A stretch of DNA of 6,138 bases, taken from assembly GCA_016932895.1 (NCBI GenBank), contig JAFGCA010000106.1, positions 1 to 6,138 of the forward strand. Reading direction: 5' to 3'. Under the pieces are notes generated by a model. It did no database searches. It was not told the origin of the DNA and saw nothing but the letters and a program-made list of their open reading frames with translations. The position numbers were made by a program, and so were the translations under genes. Numbering within the stretch: the stretch's first letter is position 1; each line of letters starts with the position of its first letter. Source of the stretch: Sedimentisphaerales bacterium. GTDB lineage: Bacteria > Planctomycetota > Phycisphaerae > Sedimentisphaerales > SG8-4. Positions 1-6,033 of the stretch are shown piece by piece.

Positions 1-1137
1 CTGCTGGCGGCGCTGATCGTGCCGGCCTTTGGCGTGTTGTCGGCCCTGGTTTCGGTGCTGGGCGTGGCCTTTGTCGTGGGCTATCTGTTGCGGCCCAAGA
101 TCGAGGTGCGCGGCACGCTGCCCGAGCACGTCGTCGCGGGGCAGACGGCGCAACTGAGATACGTCCTGCGCAACGTCGCGCGGCTGCCGGCGTACGATCT
201 GCGCGTCCGCTTCCACGCGCTGCCGCCGTCGATCGCGCAGGTGGGCGAGGGGCACGCGGTGACGCGTCTGGCGCCGGGCGAGACGGCGGAGGTGACGGTC
301 ACGATCCGGCCCGCGCGCCGGGGCTTCTACCGCATCGAACCGCCCCTGTGCGAGTCGGGCTTCCCCTTCAACCTGTTTCGCTTCGGCTCGGGCCATGGCG
401 GCGCCGAGACGCTCGTGGTTCTGCCGGCGTTTTCGCGGTTGCAGATCCCGGCGCGGGCGGCAAGCCGTCACGTTCACGCCAGCGGGGCACGCCTGGCCGG
501 TCGCATGGGCATCGCTCCCGAATACATGGGCAACCGCCCTTTTTTGCCCGGCGACTCGCCGCGGCGGATCGACGCCCGCGCCTGGGCGCGCCTGTCCGTG
601 CCGGCCACCAAGGAATACGACGACGACATCGACAACTACGGCGCGCTGATTTTGGATACGCGCGTGCCGCCGGCGCGGCTGCGGGAGGGCCCGTACGAGG
701 TCGAGGAGCTGGAGGCGGCCGTCAGTTTGTGCGCCTCGGTGGCGTTCACGATCCACAGCGACTGTCTCATCGACTTTCTCCTGGCCGGGACGAATCTGCA
801 CGATCTGGCCGGCTGGCCGCGCACCATGCGCCTCGGCAAGATTCACGAGCTCCTGGCGGCCGTGGAGCCGGCGCAGGAGTACTCGCTCGATCCGCTCGGG
901 CCGGACCTGGCGGAGCAGTTCTATGAAATATCCCGGGCATTCTTCATTCTGTTGCGCTGGGACGAAACGTATCGACCGTTGCTGGAGGCGGCCGACCGGG
1001 CTGGGTGTCACAGCACGGTTCTGATTGTCAACGGTTCCAAGGCGGCCCCCGTGGACGAAGAGGCGCGCAAGTGGGCCCGGCAGGTCCGGTTCCTGGCGGC
1101 CGATGAGATCCTGGCGCAGCGAGTGGAAGGCGTATGA
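1..1137 (+). CDS. DUF58 domain-containing protein (5' end outside window)
   Basis: The frame is open from the first base. A GTG at 19 exists, but it lies inside a hydrophobic stretch that continues upstream, so the true start is before the window. The 378 visible residues begin with a membrane segment (residues 1 to about 28, ending LLRPK), probably the second of the usual helix pair. A beta-rich extracytoplasmic-like region follows, with CARDB-like phrases such as APGETAEVTVTI. The DUF58 signature is at about residues 169-197: MGNRPFLPGDSPRRID, then ARAWARL. The family consensus is RxYxPGDxxRxIxW; here the PGD and RRID parts are kept, while the Trp expected after Ile-Asp is Ala and a Trp lies three residues later. 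A von Willebrand-like C-terminal half follows. DUF58 proteins commonly accompany MoxR ATPases and membrane transglutaminases; their biochemical role is poorly defined. The stop overlaps the next start as ATGA, which implies coupled translation. Confidence 0.9.
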   Translation: MLAALIVPAFGVLSALVSVLGVAFVVGYLLRPKIEVRGTLPEHVVAGQTAQLRYVLRNVARLPAYDLRVRFHALPPSIAQVGEGHAVTRLAPGETAEVTVTIRPARRGFYRIEPPLCESGFPFNLFRFGSGHGGAETLVVLPAFSRLQIPARAASRHVHASGARLAGRMGIAPEYMGNRPFLPGDSPRRIDARAWARLSVPATKEYDDDIDNYGALILDTRVPPARLREGPYEVEELEAAVSLCASVAFTIHSDCLIDFLLAGTNLHDLAGWPRTMRLGKIHELLAAVEPAQEYSLDPLGPDLAEQFYEISRAFFILLRWDETYRPLLEAADRAGCHSTVLIVNGSKAAPVDEEARKWARQVRFLAADEILAQRVEGV

Positions 1138-3188
1138 AATCGCAGAAGACCATTGCAACGGTCATGATCGTGGCCGGCTCGGTGCTGGTGGGCTGGGCCT
1201 CGCGGGACATTGCCTTCCCTGCGATCCTGTGCATGCTGGGGTTGCTGGGTCTGCAGCGTCGGCTGACGTGGGAGCTGCGGCCGGAGCGGCGCGTCATTGC
1301 ATCGCTGCTCCTGCTGCTGCTGGCGATGCTGTTCGCCGTTCACTATCGGTACATCGGCAGTCGCGTCCCGACGGAGGACGCGGCGCTGGTCGCCTGGCAG
1401 ACGATCGCGCGCTATTTTCTCGCCTCGATGATCCTGGTTTTGTTTCTCGGCTCGCCCAACCGGCTGCCGCCTTCGCTGGGTCTGTTTCACTTGGCTGCGG
1501 TGCTGGCGGCCGCCCAGGCGCTCCTGCTGGATGATATGTACATGGCCTTTCGGCTGACGGAAGTGTTTGGAGTCGTCATGTTGGTGCTCTATGCGGCCGC
1601 GGCGCGCGGCGCCGGGGACGCGCTCGTTCCGCGCCGGGCCGGGCGCGTCTCGTATGGTTTCGCCTCGGCCCTGGTGCTGGTCTTTGCCGCCAACTGCGGC
1701 TGGATCGTCGGCTCGGTGCTCTACCGACACGTGGAGATTCTCGACTACCTTCCTGGATGGCCCTGGCGTGCCAACTCTGGCATGGACGGTTCTCTGCAGA
1801 CGGTGGCGCGGGTGGGTTTCTCCGACTCCGGCCGGCTCTCCAGCGTGCTGCAGATCAAGGGAGAGCAGGACACGACGGCGGTGCTGAGTATCGCCTGCGA
1901 GCGCAGTCCGGGCTACCTGCGGGCCCGGGCGTTTGAGAAGTACCGGCATTCCGCGTGGACCGATTTGTCCCACCGCGACGATGTTCCGTACACCCGCAAC
2001 TCGCCGTTCGGTATGCGCTTTGTGGGGCGCAACAACGTCTTTCGTCTCGGCAGCGCGGACGTCTCCGAGTTCGAGATCATGACGGTGCGTCACGAGGCGA
2101 CGATCACCAACCTTATCTTCACGCCGCTGGGGGCGTCTTTCCTCGAAGCGCCGTTCAACTTCGTGATGCGCGACGACCACGACATTGTCTACCCGCCCAA
2201 CGTGCGGAACAATCTGACCTATCGGATCGCTTTCGGCGGGGCCGCTCGTCGCCGTCCGGGGACCATGCAGCACTACCGCCTGCTGGAGATTCCGCCCGAT
2301 CTCGACCCGCGCGTCCTGCAGTTGGCCGAGAGGGTCTTCGCCGGATGCAATACCACCGATGAGAAGATCGAAGCCGTGATCCGGCATTTTCACAGCAACT
2401 ACAATTATTTGCTGGGTATGGAGGTCCCGGAGGGGCGGGACAACCTGGATTACTTTTTGCTCGAGGCGTCTACCGGGTATTGCGAGTATTTCGCCTCCGG
2501 CGCGGCAATCCTGCTGCGTTTAGCCGGCGTGCCGACTCGCTACATCACCGGATTCCTCGTGACTGCCAAAGACGACGAGGGCGAGTTGTGGGTGGCGCGG
2601 AACATGGACGCGCACGCCTGGGCCGAGGCGTGGGACACGGATCGCGGCCAATGGACGATTGTCGAGGCCACGACGCAGGACGCGCTGGCCGCCGGCGCGA
2701 CGGAGGAGGATTTGGGCCCGGGTGTGGGGTCCACGTATCTCTTTCTGCGTCAGCTTCTGGAATCCCTGCATGCCTATGGTCTCCTGGGTCCTCTGACCTG
2801 GCTGCTCTCGTCGTATCGGCTGATCGGCGTGGTGGTGATCCTCTCGATGCTGTCGGCCGGTCTGGTGTGGTGGGTCCTTCGGAGGTGGAGCAGGAAAGCG
2901 GTTCGTGGAACGCGCGGGGCGATGTCGGGTGCGGACTTTGCGATGCTGCACAAGATGCTGGCGCGGATGGACCGCAAGGTCCGAGCCGCCGGCCCGCGTC
3001 GCGAGTTCAGTGAGACATTGCACGCCTTCTCCCGGCGGTTGCGCGGTCGGGACGACCGTCGCGGCCTCTGGATGCGCATCGCCGACTGGTACCGCGACTA
3101 CGCCGACCTGCGCTACGGCCGCACCATCGCCGCCGAACGCATCCACCGCCTCCAGCAACGAGCCCAAAGACTCCGCCATTTCCTGTAG
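1134..3188 (+). CDS. Membrane-anchored transglutaminase-like protein (TgpA/DUF3488-type architecture)
   Basis: This 684-residue protein starts at an ATG that overlaps the DUF58 stop by four bases. The N-terminal 210 or so residues contain about six to seven hydrophobic helices, for example a Leu-rich one near residue 55 and another ending NCGWIVGSVLY near residue 200. An extracytoplasmic region follows, with the transglutaminase-core domain at about residues 400-520. The likely catalytic residues are Cys450 in GYCEYFASG, His494 in DAHAWAEAW, and Glu511 in TIVEATT, where many relatives have Asp in DPT; Glu also occurs at this place in the family. A last helix (about 563-582, LIGVVVILSMLSAG) is followed by a basic tail of about 100 residues, probably cytoplasmic. 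Length and layout match TgpA-like proteins, which pair with DUF58 and MoxR proteins. The substrate is unknown; a papain-like protease or peptide-modifying activity at the envelope is inferred. The stop is TAG. Confidence 0.9.
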   Translation: MKSQKTIATVMIVAGSVLVGWASRDIAFPAILCMLGLLGLQRRLTWELRPERRVIASLLLLLLAMLFAVHYRYIGSRVPTEDAALVAWQTIARYFLASMILVLFLGSPNRLPPSLGLFHLAAVLAAAQALLLDDMYMAFRLTEVFGVVMLVLYAAAARGAGDALVPRRAGRVSYGFASALVLVFAANCGWIVGSVLYRHVEILDYLPGWPWRANSGMDGSLQTVARVGFSDSGRLSSVLQIKGEQDTTAVLSIACERSPGYLRARAFEKYRHSAWTDLSHRDDVPYTRNSPFGMRFVGRNNVFRLGSADVSEFEIMTVRHEATITNLIFTPLGASFLEAPFNFVMRDDHDIVYPPNVRNNLTYRIAFGGAARRRPGTMQHYRLLEIPPDLDPRVLQLAERVFAGCNTTDEKIEAVIRHFHSNYNYLLGMEVPEGRDNLDYFLLEASTGYCEYFASGAAILLRLAGVPTRYITGFLVTAKDDEGELWVARNMDAHAWAEAWDTDRGQWTIVEATTQDALAAGATEEDLGPGVGSTYLFLRQLLESLHAYGLLGPLTWLLSSYRLIGVVVILSMLSAGLVWWVLRRWSRKAVRGTRGAMSGADFAMLHKMLARMDRKVRAAGPRREFSETLHAFSRRLRGRDDRRGLWMRIADWYRDYADLRYGRTIAAERIHRLQQRAQRLRHFL

Positions 3189-3201
3189 CACGCGCCGGTC
3201 A

Positions 3202-3501
3202 TTGGACAATGACCCTAACGTCGTTCAGTTTCTGACGGTACGTGATGCTGACATCGATGCGAAAGATGATCGTGGTGCGACGCCTTTGCACAAAGCGGCC
3301 CAATACGCGAACACCAAGATGGCAGCCGCCTTTATCGAGAACGGCGCCGATGTGAACGCACTGACGACGAAAGGCCGGACTCCCCTTGATTACGCCTACG
3401 AAACCGACAGAGACGGAAAACGCGGTCTTGTGGAGCTTCTCCGCGCCGCCGGTGGCGACACGGGCAGAAACGTTCGTCAAGAGCGGTTAGAGAGGCAGTG
3501 A
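3202..3501 (+). pseudogene. Ankyrin-repeat protein fragment, 5'-truncated
   Basis: From about 3202 one frame encodes roughly two ankyrin repeats: DIDAKDDRGATPLHKAAQYA, then GADVNALTTKGRTPLDYA, followed by a capping helix (LVELLRAAGGD) and a charged tail to a TGA stop. The TPLHKAA and GADVNA phrases are diagnostic of ankyrin repeats, which bind proteins and have no enzymatic activity. The frame is open upstream into the transglutaminase gene, but that part shows no ankyrin similarity and is a shadow. The only nearby start is TTG at 3202, without a visible ribosome binding site; an internal ATG at 3319 would cut a repeat in two. Ankyrin similarity begins abruptly about 20 bases after the preceding stop. 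Codons such as GAT, CGT, GGT and AAA are commoner here than in the genes upstream, which suggests a separate origin. I infer the 3' remnant of a larger gene; a short expressed protein from TTG is the alternative. Confidence 0.65.
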
Positions 3502-3523
3502 CGACACCCGTTTTGCTGCCTCT
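3491..3523 (+). terminator. Hairpin across the end of the ankyrin fragment
   Basis: AGAGGCAG at 3491-3498 is exactly complementary to CTGCCTCT at 3516-3523, and wobble pairs can extend the stem inward over the TGA stop. No T tract follows, so a Rho-independent terminator is only a possibility. A second weaker stem (CACCCG 3505-3510 with CGGGTG 3527-3532) would exclude the first. The rest of the gap to 3682 shows no other convincing signal. Confidence 0.25.
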
Positions 3524-3682
3524 GTTCGGGTGACGTCGGCGCCGCCCGTGGTGTCGCCAGGCTGCGTTGCTTGTGGGCGTGTGGCGCGCCCTGCAATTGT
3601 CGTGTTCGTGCTGTATCCTGAGAACAGCGAAAAGAAACGCGTGGTGGACTTAACGGGTATAGTGATGACAAGGTGAGAACTG

Positions 3683-4030
3683 ATGTCGGCAAGCCCTTTC
3701 AGGAGGCCGCAGCCGGTAACTCGGCAGCAGATCCGCGCGATGGTCGAGCGCATTGTCAGCCGGTTCGGCCCGGAGAGAATCATTCTTTTCGGTTCGCGCG
3801 CTCGCCGTGATGCCGACCCGGATAGCGACGTCGATCTTCTCATCGTTATGCCGGTGAAGGGCTCGCGCTGCAAGAAAGCGGTGGAAGTTGCTGTGTCCCT
3901 GCACGATTTCGCCGTCCCAAAGGATGTCATCATCGTCACCCCGGAAGAATTCGAATGGCGCAAGGACGTGGTAGGTATTATCGAGTGGCCCGCGGCGCGT
4001 GAAGGGGAGGTCTTGTATGCCCGAGCCTGA
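3683..4030 (+). CDS. Minimal nucleotidyltransferase (MNT), MntA-type antitoxin-like
   Basis: This 115-residue protein starts at an ATG preceded by AAGGTGAG (3670-3677) at five bases, the best ribosome binding site on the + strand here. Residues 37-51 (GSRARRDADPDSDVD) give a perfect GSx10DxD motif of DNA-polymerase-beta-like nucleotidyltransferases: Gly37 and Ser38 hold the nucleotide triphosphate, and Asp49 and Asp51 bind metal. Asp81 in KDVIIVT is a candidate third acidic residue. The length is normal for stand-alone MNT proteins. In MntA/HepT systems the MNT protein neutralises a HEPN RNase toxin, in studied cases by adding AMP to it; this activity is inferred from family membership. The next frame overlaps by 14 bases and is a HEPN remnant, so the pair arrangement is preserved but the toxin is not. 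I see no clear promoter; TATAGT near 3659 lacks a fitting -35 box. Confidence 0.88.
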   Translation: MSASPFRRPQPVTRQQIRAMVERIVSRFGPERIILFGSRARRDADPDSDVDLLIVMPVKGSRCKKAVEVAVSLHDFAVPKDVIIVTPEEFEWRKDVVGIIEWPAAREGEVLYARA

Positions 4031-4163
4031 CAAAATCGCGGGGGTCGTGCAGGAGTGGATCACCAAGGCCGAGAACGATCGGAAGAACGCGACGCACACG
4101 CTCAAGTTGGGCCGCGTCCGTCGTGAGGTACGAGGGCTGATGGAAGGCGAAGCGCTTTTCTGA
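4017..4163 (+). pseudogene. HEPN-domain (HepT-like toxin) remnant with internal deletion
   Basis: An ATG inside the end of the MNT gene opens a 48-codon frame ending TGA at 4161-4163. The first 32 residues (PDKIAGVVQEW, then ITKAENDRKNATHTLKLG) match the first helix of PF05168 HEPN proteins, where WxxKAExDLxxA is typical. The last 16 residues (RVRREVRGLMEGEALF) resemble the last helix of the same proteins, often written ARRVRREVRxLLP. The usual middle of about 80-90 residues, including the FHAQQxxEKxLKA helix and the region of the RNase motif, is absent. The joint is near 4107-4114 and stays in frame. As seen, the product cannot fold as a HEPN domain and should lack RNase activity. A functional short peptide is possible but unlikely. 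The resemblance rests on memory of the family, not on an alignment. Confidence 0.7.
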
Positions 4164-4275
4164 ATCGCCCTCGGTAAGTTCTGCCAGGATACCGGTGTCA
4201 GCGTCGAGGCCCGAAGGCTTGACGATGGCTTGCGTCGGATTGGGGTGGACGGTATTGGACCTTGCGAGAGAGTTC

Positions 4276-4815
4276 TTAGCCTATGAGTTCGTCGAGGATT
4301 TTGGTGTAGGTGTCACGGGGTTGCAGGCCGACGAGGCGGCGGACGGGTTCGCCGTTGACGAAGAACAGGACGGCGGGAATGGCCTGGATGCCGTAGCGAT
4401 TGGCCAGTTCGCGGGCGTGGTCGACCTTGATCTTGCACACCACGGCCCGGTCCTGATATTGGGCCGCCAGCTCATCGATGGTCGGCGCCAGCCGGCGGCA
4501 GGGCGGGCACGAGTTCGAGTAGAAGTCGACCAGCACCGGTTGTTCCGCTTTCAGGACGTATCGTTCGAAGTCGGCGGCGTTGTCGATATGTATGGTCGCG
4601 CTTTCGCCGTCGCTTGCGGGTTTTGGCGGGCGCGTCGAGCCGGCGGAGAAGGCGAAGACGCCCCCGAGCGTCGCGCCGAAGAACGCCCCGCGCCACGGAT
4701 TGGCGGTGAGCGGACACGCTCCCGTGGTGCATTTGCCAAAGTACCCCATGGCTGCCCCGAGGGCTCCGCCGAAGAACAATCCTGCTGCCAACTGAATGAA
4801 CATGACTTTTGTCAT
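4276..4815 (-). CDS. Membrane-anchored thioredoxin with N-terminal DUF6132-like domain
   Basis: The start at 4815 gives 179 residues and is preferred over an ATG 33 bases upstream because GGGAGA lies seven bases before it. Residues 6-26 and 41-59 are Gly/Ala-rich helices joined by a short loop, GKCTTGACPLTANPWRG, with Cys29 and Cys34. This helix-CxxxxCP-SNP/TNP-helix pattern is that of DUF6132-like small membrane proteins. A Pro-rich linker leads to a complete thioredoxin fold (about 72-179) with VLVDFYSNSCPPCRRLAP, the active site being Cys103-Pro-Pro-Cys106, and the cis-proline loop IQAIPAV at Pro147. Most thioredoxins have CGPC; CPPC should alter the redox potential. It probably exchanges disulfides with a membrane or substrate thiol partner, and the loop cysteines are an internal candidate. 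Which side of the membrane the thioredoxin domain faces cannot be settled. It lies 54 bases after marR on the same strand and is probably cotranscribed with it. Confidence 0.88.
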   Translation of the reverse strand: MTKVMFIQLAAGLFFGGALGAAMGYFGKCTTGACPLTANPWRGAFFGATLGGVFAFSAGSTRPPKPASDGESATIHIDNAADFERYVLKAEQPVLVDFYSNSCPPCRRLAPTIDELAAQYQDRAVVCKIKVDHARELANRYGIQAIPAVLFFVNGEPVRRLVGLQPRDTYTKILDELIG

Positions 4816-4822
4816 CGTAAGG

Positions 4823-4828
4823 TCTCCC
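4823..4828 (-). promoter_or_regulatory. Ribosome binding site of the thioredoxin gene
   Basis: On the minus strand GGGAGA is seven bases before the ATG at 4815. It decides the start in favour of MTKVMF over the upstream ATG at 4848. Confidence 0.65.
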
Positions 4829-4869
4829 AATCTGTTTTTCCTTTGCACCGGGGCCGTTTGGGCGGGGCC

Positions 4870-5280
4870 TTATAGTGCCGCCTCCAGCAATTCCAGCGCG
4901 TGCGTCACTTGTTGCAGTTTCTTTTCGTCGAGCCGGCGGCGGATACGATCTTCGCAGGCGGCCATACGCTCGGTCATTCGCCGCCTGGTCCTGCGTCCTT
5001 TGGGCGTGAGCGAAACAACCACCGCGCGTCGGTCCTTCGTGCTGGGCCGGGCTTTGACGTAGCCGTTGGTCACCAGCTTGCTCAGCACGCGGCTGCCGCG
5101 CGAGGGCGAGAGCCCCATGCCGGTAGCGAAGGCGCAGCCGGACATCACTCGATCCTCGTCCAGAACGATCAGGCCGTTGAATTCGGCCTGCGACAAGCCC
5201 ATTTCCTCCTGAATCTGCTCTTCGTTGCCCTGGCACCGGTATTTGATAGCCAGAATCAACTCAAAAAGGCGCTTGCTCAT
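4870..5280 (-). CDS. MarR-family winged-helix transcriptional regulator
   Basis: The start at 5280 (MSKRLFELI, 136 residues) has GGGGAAG just upstream. The longer frame from 5337 would begin inside the operator region, so it is rejected. The winged helix-turn-helix is at about residues 30-95: LSQAEFNGL, the recognition helix GLSPSRGSRVLSKLVTNGYV (56-75), and the wing STKDRRAVVVSLTPKG (80-95) with the conserved Asp-Arg-Arg. A basic C-terminal helix and a closing helix (120-136) would form the dimer interface; the N-terminal helix is shorter than in OhrR or MarR. Cysteines are Cys16, Cys49 and Cys109. Their positions do not match the sensing Cys15 of OhrR, but with a thioredoxin downstream a thiol-based signal is conceivable. 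Two palindromes over its own promoter indicate autorepression of marR and the thioredoxin gene. The ligand is unknown. Confidence 0.9.
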   Translation of the reverse strand: MSKRLFELILAIKYRCQGNEEQIQEEMGLSQAEFNGLIVLDEDRVMSGCAFATGMGLSPSRGSRVLSKLVTNGYVKARPSTKDRRAVVVSLTPKGRRTRRRMTERMAACEDRIRRRLDEKKLQQVTHALELLEAAL

Positions 5281-5283
5281 GTT

Positions 5284-5290
5284 CTTCCCC
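5284..5290 (-). promoter_or_regulatory. Ribosome binding site of marR
   Basis: GGGGAAG on the minus strand directly precedes AAC and the ATG at 5280. It supports this start over the upstream in-frame ATG at 5337. Confidence 0.55.
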
Positions 5291-5307
5291 GACGAGAGCG
5301 TCCAATA

Positions 5308-5322
5308 AATGCTATTAGCAAT
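5308..5322. promoter_or_regulatory. Putative MarR operator O1
   Basis: AATGCTATTAGCAAT is a 15-bp inverted repeat with arms AATGCTA and TAGCAAT around a central T; one arm position breaks the symmetry. It covers the presumed -10 box of the marR promoter and is 13/15 identical to O2. MarR dimers typically bind palindromes of this size; the SlyA consensus TTAGCAAGCTAA has the same TAGCAA half. Confidence 0.6.
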
Positions 5323-5337
5323 AATTGCTCTTAGCAA
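5309..5337 (-). promoter_or_regulatory. Presumed sigma-70-type promoter of marR-thioredoxin
   Basis: On the minus strand TTGCTA (5332-5337) and TAGCAT (5309-5314) are 17 bases apart, each matching four of six consensus positions. This would start transcription near 5302 and give a leader of about 20 bases carrying the marR ribosome binding site. The region is A+T-rich against its surroundings, which supports a promoter, but the boxes are also parts of the palindromes. Confidence 0.35.
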
Positions 5338-5338
5338 T
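5324..5338. promoter_or_regulatory. Putative MarR operator O2
   Basis: ATTGCTCTTAGCAAT is a second 15-bp inverted repeat (arms ATTGCT and AGCAAT, centre CTT), starting two positions after O1 ends, with one base between. Centre-to-centre distance is 16 bp, about one and a half helical turns. It covers the presumed -35 box. Confidence 0.6.
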
Positions 5339-5433
5339 TAATGTGAAATACGCCCGGAGTTTCAAGCATGTTCGCGCGTTCTTGTGCCAATTGGAAGAGA
5401 CCCGCCGGTGGCGTTTGTCGCAGACCGAGCGGT

Positions 5434-5471
5434 GCCTGCCCGGTTCCAGGGAGTGGTTTACCGGGGCAGGC
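5434..5471 (-). terminator. Hairpin downstream of the Cys-rich membrane protein gene
   Basis: On the minus strand GCCTGCCCCGGT (5471-5460) can pair with ACCGGGCAGGC (5444-5434), an 11-bp G+C-rich stem with one bulged C and a 15-base loop. It begins eight bases after the TAA of the upstream gene. No T tract follows, so it may be a weak terminator or an RNA 3'-end stabiliser. The remaining bases to 5341 show nothing further. Confidence 0.4.
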
Positions 5472-5478
5472 CGGGTGC

Positions 5479-6033
5479 TTACGCGGCGGTCTTTCCTTTC
5501 ATCCAGGGGCAGGTCTGTCGCTGGGGGCAGTCGCGGCAGCCGTGCTGGCGGGAGAGCCAGGGCAGGATCGCGAAAGCGTCGATGGCAAACGCCACGGCCA
5601 GGATCGCCAGGGGCCACGTGAAGCCCCGAACCAGGGCCGGTACGGTCGCGATCAGCGGCAGGAACCAGAGGGGCACGATGACGGGGATGTGCTTCTTGAA
5701 TTTTTCGTTGAATCGATCCTCGCTCTGCCGGCGGCGCAGGCGGGCGGCGATCTTTCCGTATCCGCAGGGACAGGCGTCAGTATCCCAGAATCGACAGAAG
5801 GGGCACACGAAGATCATGATCCATAACGCGCCAAGCAGGCCGTAGAGGACGTAGCCGGTCGCCGCGATCCCGGCCAAAGCCAGTCCTCGAAAGGACTGGA
5901 ACAGGACGATCGCACCGAGGACCGTCATGATGATGTAGGGGAGATTGTGCAGGAGGGCGTCGGCGCCTTTGTACGTCCGCGCGGGAAGGGGATGGCAGGG
6001 GCCTTGCGGGGCTTCGTGAGCGTCGTCGTCCAT
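5479..6033 (-). CDS. Cys-rich four-helix membrane protein of unknown function
   Basis: This 184-residue protein starts at an ATG with AAGGAG (6039-6044) five bases upstream, a very good ribosome binding site. Four hydrophobic helices are visible at about residues 31-48, 51-76, 116-135 and 139-160. Eight cysteines form groups: Cys13 in PCHP; Cys77 and Cys80 in VCPFC at the end of helix 2; Cys88 and Cys90 in ACPCGYG; and Cys166, Cys169 and Cys175 in the tail HGCRDCPQRQTCPWM. The two large groups lie just after helices 2 and 4, so they should be on the same membrane face and could jointly hold a metal or Fe-S cluster or form disulfides. Between them a basic stretch (residues 94-114) suggests the cytoplasmic side. 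I recognise the tail pattern CxxCPQRxxCPWM only as a conserved uncharacterised family. It lies upstream of marR and the thioredoxin gene on the same strand, with about 200 bases and a hairpin between. Confidence 0.8.
   Translation of the reverse strand: MDDDAHEAPQGPCHPLPARTYKGADALLHNLPYIIMTVLGAIVLFQSFRGLALAGIAATGYVLYGLLGALWIMIFVCPFCRFWDTDACPCGYGKIAARLRRRQSEDRFNEKFKKHIPVIVPLWFLPLIATVPALVRGFTWPLAILAVAFAIDAFAILPWLSRQHGCRDCPQRQTCPWMKGKTAA

Noticed and set aside
1008..2393. A 461-codon open frame on the minus strand opposite the transglutaminase gene
   Set aside because: It is rich in Arg, Gln, His and Pro with no recognisable domain, as expected of an antisense shadow of a G+C-rich gene; the + strand frame has clear family motifs throughout.
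2664..2666. Glu511 in place of the catalytic Asp of the transglutaminase triad, considered as a sign of a dead enzyme
   Set aside because: Glu is found at this position in other bacterial transglutaminase-like proteins (VEATP or FEPTP forms), and Cys450 and His494 are intact.
2520..3209. A 229-codon minus-strand frame opposite the transglutaminase C-terminus
   Set aside because: No domain and no ribosome binding site; it lies opposite the catalytic His region and the last helix of the real gene.
3583..3590. GGCGCGCC palindrome upstream of the MNT gene
   Set aside because: An isolated 8-bp palindrome of pure G+C is expected by chance in DNA of this composition; no second copy is near.
4164..4275. 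A possible terminator or short coding remnant between the converging HEPN remnant and thioredoxin genes
   Set aside because: The only stem seen (GCC-TTCG-GGC on the minus strand near 4210) is three base pairs with no T tract, and the open + frame there matches nothing I recognise.
4195..4875. A 226-codon + strand frame opposite the thioredoxin gene
   Set aside because: The minus strand encodes a complete thioredoxin with CPPC and cis-Pro plus a good ribosome binding site; the + frame has no family features.
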